Of a DNA stretch of 64,000 nucleotides, positions 52,355-61,277 are shown in pieces. Origin of the DNA: Ferrimicrobium sp. (GTDB taxonomy: Bacteria > Actinomycetota > Acidimicrobiia > Acidimicrobiales > Acidimicrobiaceae); the NCBI RefSeq assembly GCF_027364955.1, contig NZ_DAHXOI010000005.1, positions 62,001 to 126,000 of the forward strand. The letters run 5' to 3'. The notes below the pieces were generated by a model that made no database searches, was not told where the DNA came from, and saw only the letters and a list, made by a program, of their open reading frames with translations. Positions within the stretch are counted from its first letter, which is position 1. Each line of letters starts with the position of its first letter. Position numbers and translations under genes: made by a program.

Positions 52355-52643
52355 AGAGGATCCGCAAACGATACAGAAGATATCACCGGAGTTGCCCTTG
52401 GCCGATCAAATGCGGAAGCCAACTGATTATCTCACTCCAGGCTTCGGGTCTCTAGGCAACCTGGGCCCCCAAATATTCTTGCACCAGCCAGGTCCTACGT
52501 CTTATCAAACCCAGGTGATAACTACTGCACTCCTTAGGTCATCTAAAACGCCACTCAGGAAGGCATGTAGCAACGACTTCATAGCCACATGGTGTTTATC
52601 AAGGATGCGGGCCATGCCAGTTCAGCGCAGGACGTGAGGAAAA

Positions 52644-53390
52644 ATGGTCGAGCACTACCAGAGGGAAGAGCCGCGAGTCCCGGACGATATCCACCACGAA
52701 CTCATGGAGATGTCCCTTGTTGGACGAGAACTCACGCTCTCGTATGATCTCGAGATCGACCATCAGGCTCTTGACTCGATGCTGGTTGAGTTCATCGCCT
52801 GGCGAGCGCGGCAGCGCGCGTCGCAGCCGCTCACCAAAGAGCGCGTTATCCTAGGTGTTCTTGCACCAACACGCCTGGGCATAGCTGCTGGCCACTGGCT
52901 GTTGACTCGACAACAGCACAAGCCTCTCGATCGTGCTCAGCAGTTTGCCGCTTTCCATTCAATCCAGATCCGCATCTCGCGAGAGGGAATCGTTCGTGCC
53001 AAGAATAGTGATGGGAACCTGGCTCAGTTTCCCATTCACGGCCAACGTCCGAGTGATACGATTGGCGGACTACTATACGATTTGGCTAGTTTCGTTGTGC
53101 TACCAAAGTCGAGGAAGTTAGGGCTCGAATTGCCGTTTGCGCACGCAATGAGATTCGACCAGGACGCAACGTTGACCCTCATCTTCGAGGCCGAGGCTTT
53201 CGGCAGGGATATGGTGGCTCAACCGCCCCCGGTCCCCTATTGCCGCTGGGCCAATATAGCGATGGTTCCGTACGCAACACGAGTGCAAGCCGACTTCGAT
53301 ACCGGTAGGAGGGTACTCACACAGCATCGCGTTTTTGATGCTTCGGGAAGACAGGTGGTCGGCCTTCGGCTCTGTCGCGATCAACCTTGA
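52644..53390 (+). CDS. Hypothetical protein
   Basis: 248 residues, no signal peptide or membrane helix. It contains basic, helical stretches (FIAWRARQRASQPLTKERVILGVL, GIAAGHWLLTRQQHKPLDRAQQFAAFHSIQI) and a beta-rich C-terminus (ATLTLIFEAEAFGRDMV, VQADFDTGRRVLTQHRVFDASGRQVVGLRLC). GAGGAAA lies a few bases before the ATG at 52644. I recognise no domain. It precedes the Clp-N-like membrane protein by about 230 bp on the same strand; whether they work together is unknown. Confidence 0.55.
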   Translation: MVEHYQREEPRVPDDIHHELMEMSLVGRELTLSYDLEIDHQALDSMLVEFIAWRARQRASQPLTKERVILGVLAPTRLGIAAGHWLLTRQQHKPLDRAQQFAAFHSIQIRISREGIVRAKNSDGNLAQFPIHGQRPSDTIGGLLYDLASFVVLPKSRKLGLELPFAHAMRFDQDATLTLIFEAEAFGRDMVAQPPPVPYCRWANIAMVPYATRVQADFDTGRRVLTQHRVFDASGRQVVGLRLCRDQP

Positions 53391-53617
53391 TCGGCTATCG
53401 CCTGCTAGGAACACTACAGTGACACAGCGAGCCCGTGTAGTGACTGACTACACCGCTAAAGAACCTGGAGCCAACAAGGAGCATATCGTCAACCCCAATC
53501 GGATGGAGGTGGCCACTGCCGCCACCCATCCCCGTGTTTTTGAGCATCAATGGCCTATGATGGCAGGAATCAGCGTGTGACTCTCAAACAATCTGATGGA
53601 CCACAAAGGAGCAGAAC

Positions 53618-54394
53618 ATGACCAACAGTCAGTCCCGAGCTGCAGGCAGGTACGTGTCGGTTCGCGCACAGGAAATCCTCGAGTTGGCTGCATCATTTTC
53701 AAACAGCGAAGGATATCAAAAAACTACTGCCATCCACGTGCTGCAGGCGATGCTCGCCGTTGGACGATCGCCGATTCGCGACACCCTAAACCAACTTGGG
53801 TTGACTGGCGAGCTCCTCCATCGCTTCCTCACCGAACATCGAGGCCGCCTAGAAACCATGTTGGCGAATGAGCATGATTGCTATCTTGAGTGGGACCAGA
53901 TCGTGACCTATTCCTTTGGTGCCAGCGCGTCGCATCGCTTTGCGATGGCGAAGCTAGTCGATGATGTAGACCTACTCTACGGGTTCGCTCTTATGTCACG
54001 GATGGCAGGACTCGCTGATCTCATCCGTCAAGCTCATGGACGCCCTCGCATGTTCACCATCCGCGTGATCCACAACTGCAAGAGGATGAGTAAGGATGGC
54101 AACATTGCAGCGACCGTTGATCCTACATCTAAGATTCATCTTCTTCTCACCGATGTTCGCGATCGCTCAGCCCTTTTTGCGGCCCGGAATGATCCTGGTC
54201 CCTACGCGTACACCCTAGCGTTGTGGATGGTGTTTGCTGGAACACTACACTATTACTACCACAACCCGTGGGTGTTCGCCTCCATTGTTGGCCTGCTAGT
54301 CGCCTACGTACTAGGTGCTAGTATCGCGAAGGCTCTTCTATTCGTGAGGAAACGTATCTCCCTTCGGAGCGATGAGCCCTATGTATTTCAGTAA
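53618..54394 (+). CDS. Clp-N-domain-like protein with C-terminal membrane segments
   Basis: 258 residues. Residues about 12-60 (SVRAQEILELAASFSNSEGYQKTTAIHVLQAMLAVGRSPIRDTLNQLGLT) and about 95-140 (FGASASHRFAMAKLVDDVDLLYGFALMSRMAGLADLIRQA) look like the two helical repeats of a Clp N-terminal domain, which in ClpA/B/C recruits substrates and adaptors. Instead of AAA+ modules there are two hydrophobic segments (ALWMVFAGTLHYYYH; WVFASIVGLLVAYVLGASIAKALLFV) and a short cytoplasmic tail. AAGGAG lies 10 nt before the ATG. It could present substrates to a protease at the membrane; this is inference from fold resemblance. Confidence 0.6.
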   Translation: MTNSQSRAAGRYVSVRAQEILELAASFSNSEGYQKTTAIHVLQAMLAVGRSPIRDTLNQLGLTGELLHRFLTEHRGRLETMLANEHDCYLEWDQIVTYSFGASASHRFAMAKLVDDVDLLYGFALMSRMAGLADLIRQAHGRPRMFTIRVIHNCKRMSKDGNIAATVDPTSKIHLLLTDVRDRSALFAARNDPGPYAYTLALWMVFAGTLHYYYHNPWVFASIVGLLVAYVLGASIAKALLFVRKRISLRSDEPYVFQ

Positions 54395-54467
54395 CAACAC
54401 TGCCAGAGGGACGGCCGCCCTTTTCCTCGTCTGAGGAACGAGCAATCGGCCAATGTCCATTCCAGAA

Positions 54468-54638
54468 CTATCGACCCACGATACTGATACTCTGTTGGAC
54501 TATTGACCCACTAGAGTGGACCGGTTTGGCGGTAAACACAAGGATGATGATGGGCAAGGTCACCACAAGGATGGCAATCACCAAAGCAATTGCAATTGCG
54601 CGGCCACTCCAGGTTCTCGTAGGCTCACTCGGCTGCAC
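54468..54638 (-). CDS. Small single-span membrane protein
   Basis: 56 residues read from GTG 54638: MQPSEPTRTWSGR, then a long hydrophobic span (AIAIALVIAILVVTLPIIILVF), then a polar tail. GGAGG sits 4 nt before the GTG. The signal anchor and ribosome site make it a plausible gene. It lies 115 bp downstream of the YwaF-like gene on the same strand and could share its transcript. No family recognised. Confidence 0.5.
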   Translation of the reverse strand: MQPSEPTRTWSGRAIAIALVIAILVVTLPIIILVFTAKPVHSSGSIVQQSISIVGR

Positions 54639-54753
54639 CTCACCTCCGTAACACTCCCAGTGTAGTGCGTGCTCGAACTCATGACCACCTCACTCGATCA
54701 GCACAACCTGGTTATCACGATACAACTTCGGGGCTCCGCTTCGAGCGGCGCGA

Positions 54754-55497
54754 CTATCTCGGTCCCTCTTGGACAGAGGCTGGGCTCACCGTCATCGTTT
54801 GCGCTGGATCGCCGTTCTTTTCTCTACGCATCCACCAGAAGGGAAGATTGAGAAGGAGAAAGAAGACGATAGCGACGAGCCCTGCAACGACGATATACCA
54901 AGGCCACGGTCCAAAGAGGTTGAGAATACTCCAAGAGTGCGGGGTCCTGCGTAAGAACATGTAGTTGCCACCGGTCAACCAATCGATTAGCCCGGTGCCA
55001 GCAGTGAAGAGTAGCGTAAACCCATAGACCTTGACAATGGCGAACCGCCGAGGATAAAGCTTTAGCCCGACAACTAGATAGACCGCAGCTGCAACGACGG
55101 CGAGATGTCCGAAGGTGTACTGAAAGACGAGTAGATGGGAGAGGGTGCGTGGTAGATCGGGCGTGATCAATGCCTGAACCACCCCCGCGAGTGCCCAGAA
55201 ATAGGTGACCTCGACTAGCAGTGGCGTGCGCCACCAGCAGGCGGCTGCAGCAACGAAGACCGCAAAATCACACAGGTAAAGGGGCAGGCCATAGCTTGCA
55301 TGCCATGGCCCATCGGTGAAGATTGTATAAAACCATAACGCACCTTTGGCCAGGAGAAGGATTGCGAGCACCCGAGAGAGGACGATGCCCTTACCACCGG
55401 GATCGGTGCGCGCAACGCGGCAAGCAGCGACCGTCAGGATGATGGCAAGGCCAATTCCACCCAGGTAGCAATCCAACGTGTCTGGTGTCATCTTCAC
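54754..55497 (-). CDS. YwaF/TIGR02206-family integral membrane protein
   Basis: 247 residues with about seven hydrophobic helices. Signature blocks are YGLPLYLCDFAVFVAAAACWWRTPLLVEVTYFWALAGVVQALITPDLP and HLLVFQYTFGHLAVVAAAVYLVV, which define this family (conserved LPLHxCD and FWGLAGxxQALLTPDL patterns). The C-terminus is hydrophilic (WWMRREKNGDPAQ). The role of the family is not established. It is convergent with the Clp-N-like gene. Confidence 0.85.
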   Translation of the reverse strand: MKMTPDTLDCYLGGIGLAIILTVAACRVARTDPGGKGIVLSRVLAILLLAKGALWFYTIFTDGPWHASYGLPLYLCDFAVFVAAAACWWRTPLLVEVTYFWALAGVVQALITPDLPRTLSHLLVFQYTFGHLAVVAAAVYLVVGLKLYPRRFAIVKVYGFTLLFTAGTGLIDWLTGGNYMFLRRTPHSWSILNLFGPWPWYIVVAGLVAIVFFLLLNLPFWWMRREKNGDPAQTMTVSPASVQEGPR

Positions 55498-56252
55498 CCA
55501 ACTCTACGGTGCTCTGGTAGAAATTCTATCCACAAACCAACAGTGGTACGGTGTGCCACGACCGGGCTCGCTTCAGATGGGTATTATGGCGGCTATGAAT
55601 GCGTCGCTGTTACCGTTCTTTCGGCGTGATCGAGGTGGTGCGCATAGGGGTCGTAAATAAGAACGCCGGTACCGCACGCTCGCAGCGCCTGTAAGCGATG
55701 GCCAGCGCCTATGCACATGGTTTCACTTATCCGATCTTGGCAACGCGATGGATCACCACAACTTTGAAGGCGGTGCAACGGCTGCGCGACCTGTCAAGTT
55801 AGGACCCCCGCAAAAGTAGCCAGTGCTCAGGCAGACGCACCGGACCCGGACCCAAGTACTGGATAGCAGCGATCCTTGAGGCAAGCGTTACCCGTTCCTG
55901 GTGCAACGGTCCCTGGTAAGGCAAGACTCCCAGACGATCGCTTTGACTGCTCTATCCATCAAAGCCGTGGCCGCAGCCTTCACTAACGCACCATGACACC
56001 ACCGCTTACCCAACCAAGTTGCCATCCAGGTCTGTCCTCAGCTGGGCGCATCAGGTGATGACGATAGATCATCGTAGAAGTTTCTATCCGCACTAGTGTG
56101 ATAGATGCCGCAGACAAGTAGATAGGTGTCGGCGGAAGTAGCGAAGAATGCCTAGCATGGAGTTAGGTTTTGTTCAGCACGATCCGATCCAATGACAAGA
56201 AACCCTAGGGTGGTTCGGATGTCAAGAAACCTCGGACGTGCCCTATTGGCCA
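55498..56252. other. Gene-poor stretch
   Basis: About 750 bp. No supported gene, RNA or repeat. Short frames lack start signals. Confidence 0.35.
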
Positions 56253-56268
56253 AGCGAGAGGAGTCAAT

Positions 56269-56913
56269 ATGAAGAGAACCTGGGGATTCAGGACCGGCCC
56301 AGGACGCCGAACGCTTATCGGTGCCACTGTTCTCGTGGCCGCTGGCCTCACGCTATCAGCCTGCGGCTCCTCATCGAAGCCGACATCGAATTCACAAAGT
56401 TCGACGAGTAAAACGAACTCCTCAAAGGCCACTAACAAAACGACTAAGTCAACTGACACCTCCACCGCGAATCGCGCAGGACGTTGTCGGTCAGCCAATC
56501 TGGTGGCACACATGGTCTCTGTAGAGGGTGCTGCTGGCAGCACCATTCGTACCTATACCCTGGTGAACACCGGAACAAACACTTGTACGTTATATGGCTA
56601 TCCCGGACTCCAGCTTCTCGGTACAGGCGGCACCAAGTTGACGACCCGGGTGGTCCGAACTCCAGCGACCGAAAAGTCAGTGAAGCTCGCCCATGATGCA
56701 AAGGTCGCATTCATGATGCAGTTCGCCAATGCAACGGGGTACGGTAACGAATCTTGTCCGACGTCCTCCTCGCTAGAGATTACCCCACCCAATGACTATC
56801 ACTACCTTACGCTCACGGGTCCGGCAGGAACCATCCAGGCCTTTGGTGGCACCGTACAAGATCTCAAATGCGGCACTATTGAAGTACAACCCGTAGCGGC
56901 TGAACCTTCCTAG
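56269..56913 (+). CDS. DUF4232-type lipoprotein
   Basis: 214 residues. The signal peptide ends in the lipobox LSAC; a Ser/Thr/Lys linker (about 35-70) separates it from a DUF4232 domain (about 72-205): GRCRSANLVAHMVSVEGAAGSTIRTYTLVNTGTNTCTLYGYPGLQLL, with two pairs of Cys expected to form disulphides (C near TCTLYG and SCPTSSSL/LKCGTIEV). GAGGAG precedes the ATG. Exported, probably attached to the membrane; function unknown for this domain, which is common in actinobacteria. Confidence 0.88.
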   Translation: MKRTWGFRTGPGRRTLIGATVLVAAGLTLSACGSSSKPTSNSQSSTSKTNSSKATNKTTKSTDTSTANRAGRCRSANLVAHMVSVEGAAGSTIRTYTLVNTGTNTCTLYGYPGLQLLGTGGTKLTTRVVRTPATEKSVKLAHDAKVAFMMQFANATGYGNESCPTSSSLEITPPNDYHYLTLTGPAGTIQAFGGTVQDLKCGTIEVQPVAAEPS

Positions 56914-56976
56914 GGCCAAAGACGGCTGAACCATCCCAAGACATGAGCTCATGGTCCCAATGAGCCATCAAATCGG

Positions 56977-57007
56977 TTGTAGTCCGGTAACGTGATATCG
57001 TTACCAT
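56977..57007 (+). promoter_or_regulatory. Promoter and perfect inverted repeat of the MoxR operon
   Basis: GGTAACG (56986-56992) and CGTTACC (56999-57005) are a perfect 7-bp inverted repeat with a 6-bp centre, between TTGTAG (56977-56982) and TACCAT (57002-57007). The spacing (19 bp) is long, so the promoter is weak or activator-dependent; the palindrome overlaps the -10 box. Confidence 0.5.
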
Positions 57008-57037
57008 AGGTCGTTTCGTGCTTGCGAGGGAGAATCA

Positions 57038-57244
57038 ATGTCTGACGCCAACGAGTTGCGGTCCTTAACCTCGACCTATCAAGAACTAGCGGCGCGAGTA
57101 GAGAAGATCGAGCGAGAGCTGCTTACGCGTAAGCAGGAATCTCCCGCGCAACCGTTGCGCCAAGTGGGAGCACACTCGCGAGCCATCCTCCGAGAGCTCG
57201 AAGAGGCAGTACGACGTCTCGAGCGACATGAGGGAGGCCAATGA
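57038..57244 (+). CDS. Small coiled-coil protein, first gene of the MoxR operon
   Basis: 68 residues with heptad spacing throughout (ELRSLTSTYQELAARVEKIERELLTRKQE and AILRELEEAVRRLERHEGG), no signal or membrane segment. GAGGGAG lies 4-6 nt before the ATG. It overlaps the next gene by 4 bp (ATGA). No family recognised; probably a structural partner or regulator of the operon products. Confidence 0.65.
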   Translation: MSDANELRSLTSTYQELAARVEKIERELLTRKQESPAQPLRQVGAHSRAILRELEEAVRRLERHEGGQ

Positions 57245-58140
57245 CCTCATCCAAAGCACTCGGAACGCGATGGGTCGCGCTCGTTGTCACCGCGATATTC
57301 ATTGTCGGCATGGGCGTCGAGGGCCTCACAGCTGGTAAGAGTGCGCACACAGGAGTCGATCACCGAGCTCTGTTGACCGCTCTGGTGCGTGCACTCATTA
57401 GTGCGCTGATGGTTCTCTTCGTCGTCGGTGTGGGTCTGGTGGTTTTCGCGGCCTTGCGTCGAAACGCAGGACAAGGCGCCCGCTGGTTCACCGGCCAACA
57501 GAGCCCCTTCACCTTCCCGCTATGGTTGCGGATACTCATCGCCACTGGGGCCGTCTTCTTCTTAGCCTTCCTCGGGTTCCTGTTTTATGCATTTGCTCCA
57601 CGTCGCAAACATCAACAAGCGTCGATCGAACGACTCAGGGCGAATACGGGTATCCATACGAAAGGACCGGTTCCGGCACCCACCCACTTCGATTACCTGC
57701 TTCCCGTCGTGGTAGGCCTCCTCTTCCTGGTCGCCTTGGGTGTTGCTACCGTCCTACGACAACGTGCGCGACGCCGCAGCTATGCTGGTCATGAGCGCAA
57801 ATTGCCACGGCATACGACAGCCGGTCAACGACTTCGCCCAATCCAAGAACTCGAAGACATCGAGGATCCCCACGATCAGATCCTTGCCTGCTGGGGTTAT
57901 GCGGAGGCTCGCCTAACGCAGCTTGGCTTTGCACGTTTGCAGTATGAATCATCCAGCGAATTTGTGCAAAGACTAGCGCCAAGCCTTCCATTTCCTCCTC
58001 TGGAACTGCAAACACTGGCAAACCTGTTCGTGGAGGCGCGGTACTCGAATCATCGCGTGAGTCAGCGAGACGGAGAACTCGCCTACACACTCATCACGCT
58101 CTTTGAAGCCTCTTGCACGAGGTCCACGACCAATGCGTAA
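57241..58140 (+). CDS. Membrane protein with C-terminal DUF4129 domain
   Basis: 299 residues. Hydrophobic helices near residues 10-25, 45-70, 95-115 and 145-165 flank a soluble C-terminus: DPHDQILACWGYAEARLTQLGFARLQYESSSEFVQRLA, which is the DUF4129 pattern found next to MoxR ATPases and transglutaminase-like proteins. It overlaps the small gene before it and the membrane gene after it, so the whole operon appears translationally coupled. Confidence 0.82.
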   Translation: MTSSKALGTRWVALVVTAIFIVGMGVEGLTAGKSAHTGVDHRALLTALVRALISALMVLFVVGVGLVVFAALRRNAGQGARWFTGQQSPFTFPLWLRILIATGAVFFLAFLGFLFYAFAPRRKHQQASIERLRANTGIHTKGPVPAPTHFDYLLPVVVGLLFLVALGVATVLRQRARRRSYAGHERKLPRHTTAGQRLRPIQELEDIEDPHDQILACWGYAEARLTQLGFARLQYESSSEFVQRLAPSLPFPPLELQTLANLFVEARYSNHRVSQRDGELAYTLITLFEASCTRSTTNA

Positions 58141-58588
58141 CTCGACCATCCTTGGTGTACTGGTTATCATCACCTTAGGGGCCGCTCTTGCCTTTTTCCA
58201 TATCCTCACCACCGTGGTGGCGCTCCAGGCCGTGCTCATCACGAGTAGCGTACTGCTCATCCTTGCCTCGCTGCCTCTCGAGGTCCGCGCCTGGTGGAGC
58301 TTGGGAAGCAGTCGGTCGCGAAATTTCGATTGCCCACTTGACTCTGACCCCATCGACATTTTGCTCGCCACCTATACCGTTGACAACGTCGCGGCACAGA
58401 ACCTGAACGCTATCTTGAATGACCTTCTCTTCGCTGCCGAACGTAGGTCAACTAGCGGCGAAATCACCACCCTTAGATCAACACTCTCGGCAACAGCGCG
58501 TTCAGAGGTCGACCGATCCCGTGCGCTCGACGACGATCTGCTACAACGCGCACTTTCACTACTGGAGGAAAGTTGGAACCAGCAATAG
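58133..58588 (+). CDS. Small membrane protein of the MoxR operon
   Basis: 151 residues from MRNSTILGVLVIITLGAALAFF, with two hydrophobic segments near the N-terminus (VLVIITLGAALAFFHILTTVVALQAVLITSSVLLILASL) and a helical soluble tail (NILNDLLF-type helix, SLLEESWNQQ). The ATG at 58133 overlaps the preceding gene by 8 bp; an in-frame start 30 bp upstream is also possible. No family recognised. Confidence 0.68.
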   Translation: MRNSTILGVLVIITLGAALAFFHILTTVVALQAVLITSSVLLILASLPLEVRAWWSLGSSRSRNFDCPLDSDPIDILLATYTVDNVAAQNLNAILNDLLFAAERRSTSGEITTLRSTLSATARSEVDRSRALDDDLLQRALSLLEESWNQQ

Positions 58589-59550
58589 CGAGATATCACG
58601 CCACCATGCGAGACATTATCGATGAGATGAATCATGCCATTCATGGCAAAGATGAAGTAGTGGAGCTGGTTGTTGCATCGGTGTTTGCCGGTGGCCACGT
58701 ACTCTTAGAGGACGTGCCAGGAGTGGCGAAGACGCTACTTGCGCGTAGCCTGGCAGGGACATTAGGTCTTGGTTTCGCACGCATTCAGTTCACCCCCGAC
58801 CTCCTGCCAAGTGATATCATTGGTCTCACGATTTGGGATGCCAAGAACCAGCACATGCAGTTCAAGAAGGGGCCAATATTTACCAATATATTGCTTGCCG
58901 ACGAACTCAATCGTGCCTCACCGAAGACACAGTCAGCGCTTCTCGAGGCGATGGCAGAATCCCAGGTCACCGTCGATGGCGTCACATACCCGCTACCGGA
59001 CCCCTTTATCGTGATTGCGACACAGAACCCAATCGAGTTCGAGGGAACATACCCGCTGCCAGAGGCCCAGGTAGATCGCTTTCTCGCCGCTACCACAATC
59101 GGCTATCCCAGCCAAACCGATGAGGAACAGATCGTGAACGATCATCTTATAACCGGACTGACAAACACCTCTGTGCAGCAGATCTTTCATAGCGAACAGC
59201 TTCAAGAGGTTCGGGAAACACTGCCGAAGGTGTTCGTCTCCGATGCGATCGTCGCCTATATCGTTGCTCTCACGCGCTACACGCGTGATCGTTCCTCGGT
59301 TTCGTTAGGTGCGAGCCCGCGAGGAGCCATCGCACTTGCGTTACTTGCCCGAGCATCGGCGGCGGTAGCTGGTCGTGACTTCGTCACCCCGGAGGATGTG
59401 AAGGCGATGGCGCTGCCCGCTCTAGGCCATCGCATTCGACTGAGTCCAGAGGCGTGGATTCGCGGAGTACGCCGAGAAAGCATCGTCAAGGAAGCGGTGC
59501 AGGCGGTGCCAGCACCCGTCACTCTCAACGAGGGTAGCAGTCCACGCTAA
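58573..59550 (+). CDS. MoxR-family AAA+ ATPase
   Basis: 325 residues. MoxR ATPases act as chaperones in protein maturation, often of the DUF58 and VWA proteins encoded next door. Walker A is VPGVAKT (residues 48-54, Ala in place of the usual Gly before Lys), Walker B LLADELNRASPKTQSALLEAM, sensor 1 VIATQNPIEFEGTYPLPEAQVDRF, and the C-terminal AAA_lid is SLGASPRGAIALALLARASA. The TTG at 58573 has GGAGG 4 nt upstream and overlaps the previous gene by 16 bp. The Ala in the P-loop is unusual but conservative. Confidence 0.93.
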   Translation: MEPAIARYHATMRDIIDEMNHAIHGKDEVVELVVASVFAGGHVLLEDVPGVAKTLLARSLAGTLGLGFARIQFTPDLLPSDIIGLTIWDAKNQHMQFKKGPIFTNILLADELNRASPKTQSALLEAMAESQVTVDGVTYPLPDPFIVIATQNPIEFEGTYPLPEAQVDRFLAATTIGYPSQTDEEQIVNDHLITGLTNTSVQQIFHSEQLQEVRETLPKVFVSDAIVAYIVALTRYTRDRSSVSLGASPRGAIALALLARASAAVAGRDFVTPEDVKAMALPALGHRIRLSPEAWIRGVRRESIVKEAVQAVPAPVTLNEGSSPR

Positions 59551-60731
59551 TGCAGCGCCGCTACACGGCTCGATTTGCACTGTTGTTACTAGTGACATGG
59601 GTAACCCTTATCTTGGCGGCAATCGATGGCCCCGTCATCATCGCCATCGGCACGCCTCTCATACTCCTGGTCGCCATCGGACTGCTGTGGCCTCGGACAC
59701 CCTTTGGTGCTGTCAGGCTCGAGGCTTGCGGCTCTGGGATTTGCTTTGAGGGTGATTCGGTTACGTTCCGGATCAGCATCGAGGAGCTGCGATCCCAACG
59801 CTATCGAATCCAGATACGTAGCGGAGATCAGCTTTTTGGGGATGCTAACGTTACGTCTGATTCAACGATGATCACCGTCACTTTCCCCCGTTTCGGGGAT
59901 CACCACCTCGACGCGAGTACCCTCGTGAGGGAAGGACCATTCGGACTCTTTGAGGATGTCCTACACCCCGAAATAACTGACTCTATCAAAGTCTTTCCCG
60001 CTATCGAGGAGATCAGTCCACTCTCTCGAGCCGTGGATGCACAGTTCGCCATTGGACGTCATCGCTCGACCATGAAGACCCATGCTGGTCTCGAATTTGT
60101 CGATGTTCGCCAGGCAGGTCCTGGTGACGTCCTCGCTGACGTCAACTGGAAGGCGACTGCCCGGACCGGTACAGTATGGTTGAACCAACGTAGCAGTGAG
60201 CTTCCACTTGACCTCGTCATTTTCCTCGACAGCTTTTCACCAATGCAGCTTGCCAACCTCACCAAAATCGCCTCCAACCTAGCCCGGGTCCATCTACGCA
60301 ACTACGATCGCGTAGGTCTTGTCGTTTTTGGTGGAACCATCGGTTGGATTCCTCCGGCCTCCGGTCGCTATCAGGAACGGTTGATCGCCGAGCGCCTCCT
60401 GCTCGTTCGACCGTACGCGACCGCTGCTGACAAACGCATCGATCTCCTGCCGCGAAACGCAATCCCTCGGTCAGCGGCGATCGTGGTTCTCAGCGCGCTC
60501 CAAGATCGTCGAATGGTGCAGGCAGTGCGAGACTTACGCTTGGCAGGGCATCCCCTGACGGTCGTTGGGCCCTTGGGGGCGCAGACGACCGATGGCAACG
60601 ACGCCCAACGGCTGGGCGCCTTGATGCGCCGGCAGCTCCTCGAGGACATCGCACGGCTCGGTGTCACCGTGGTGAACTCAGAGAACCCGACCCTCTCCCC
60701 TACGTTCGGACCATCCCCTCGTGTCGGTTAG
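59550..60731 (+). CDS. DUF58-domain protein, MoxR partner
   Basis: 393 residues. Two N-terminal hydrophobic segments anchor it (LLLLVTWVTLILAAIDGPVIIAIGTPLILLVAIGLLW). The DUF58 core is EFVDVRQAGPGDVLADVNWKATARTGTVWLNQRSSELPLDLVIFLDSF (the R-x-Y/Q-x-P-G-D and W-K-A-x-A-R-T pattern), followed by a VWA-like fold ending near residue 350. It overlaps the MoxR stop by one base (TAATG) and the next gene by 11 bp. DUF58 proteins are the usual substrates or partners of MoxR. Confidence 0.9.
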   Translation: MQRRYTARFALLLLVTWVTLILAAIDGPVIIAIGTPLILLVAIGLLWPRTPFGAVRLEACGSGICFEGDSVTFRISIEELRSQRYRIQIRSGDQLFGDANVTSDSTMITVTFPRFGDHHLDASTLVREGPFGLFEDVLHPEITDSIKVFPAIEEISPLSRAVDAQFAIGRHRSTMKTHAGLEFVDVRQAGPGDVLADVNWKATARTGTVWLNQRSSELPLDLVIFLDSFSPMQLANLTKIASNLARVHLRNYDRVGLVVFGGTIGWIPPASGRYQERLIAERLLLVRPYATAADKRIDLLPRNAIPRSAAIVVLSALQDRRMVQAVRDLRLAGHPLTVVGPLGAQTTDGNDAQRLGALMRRQLLEDIARLGVTVVNSENPTLSPTFGPSPRVG

Positions 60732-61224
60732 TTCGACCAGATATAGCGGCATGGCCCTTCTCGTTGTCGGCGTCGCCTTAGCCCTTGTCGTCGTGGCTCA
60801 TCGAAGCACTGTGACCTGGCTCATCGGCGCAGTGACCATTGTGGCGATTGTCATCGGCACGGCGAAGGGAAAGAAAAGTGCTTCGCTTTTGGCCGGAGCC
60901 GGCTTGGTTGGCCCAATTGCGATGGTGGCCATTAGCCCGCCTCGCACGACACTACATCTCCTCCTTCTGGTCCCCCTGGGCCTCTTGGACCTCATTGGCT
61001 TTCTTCTCGCTAGCTCTCCGGAGCCATTACGCTCCACATTAGGTCCGCTAGAGTGGAGCCTCCTGCTTGGTGCCGGCGTCGTCTCCGCTCTGGTCATGGT
61101 CGTCACCTTGGTCACCCCGCTCACCAACCTCGTGGGTCACCTGATCTCAGGTATCCTCATCTTGGCAGTTGTTTTCGCCCTCTACCGACTGGTTCCGGAG
61201 GCGAGACAGAACCCACCACGATGA
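60721..61224 (+). CDS. Integral membrane protein, last gene of the MoxR operon
   Basis: 167 residues starting at GTG 60721 inside the end of the DUF58 gene. About five hydrophobic helices (MALLVVGVALALVVVAH, WLIGAVTIVAIVIG, LLLLVPLGLLDLIGFLLA, SLLLGAGVVSALVMVVTLV, LISGILILAVVFALY). No family recognised; position suggests a membrane partner of the MoxR/DUF58 pair. The pyruvate kinase gene is convergent 50 bp away. Confidence 0.7.
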   Translation: MSVSSTRYSGMALLVVGVALALVVVAHRSTVTWLIGAVTIVAIVIGTAKGKKSASLLAGAGLVGPIAMVAISPPRTTLHLLLLVPLGLLDLIGFLLASSPEPLRSTLGPLEWSLLLGAGVVSALVMVVTLVTPLTNLVGHLISGILILAVVFALYRLVPEARQNPPR

Positions 61225-61277
61225 AGTAGGCCTGACTCGTTCTCGGTGGCGCCGGTCACTCGCTCGCGGACGGATGA

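Noticed and set aside
52152-52637. 161-codon frame overlapping the small lipoprotein gene
   Set aside because: It overlaps a better-supported lipoprotein frame and is basic and low in structure.
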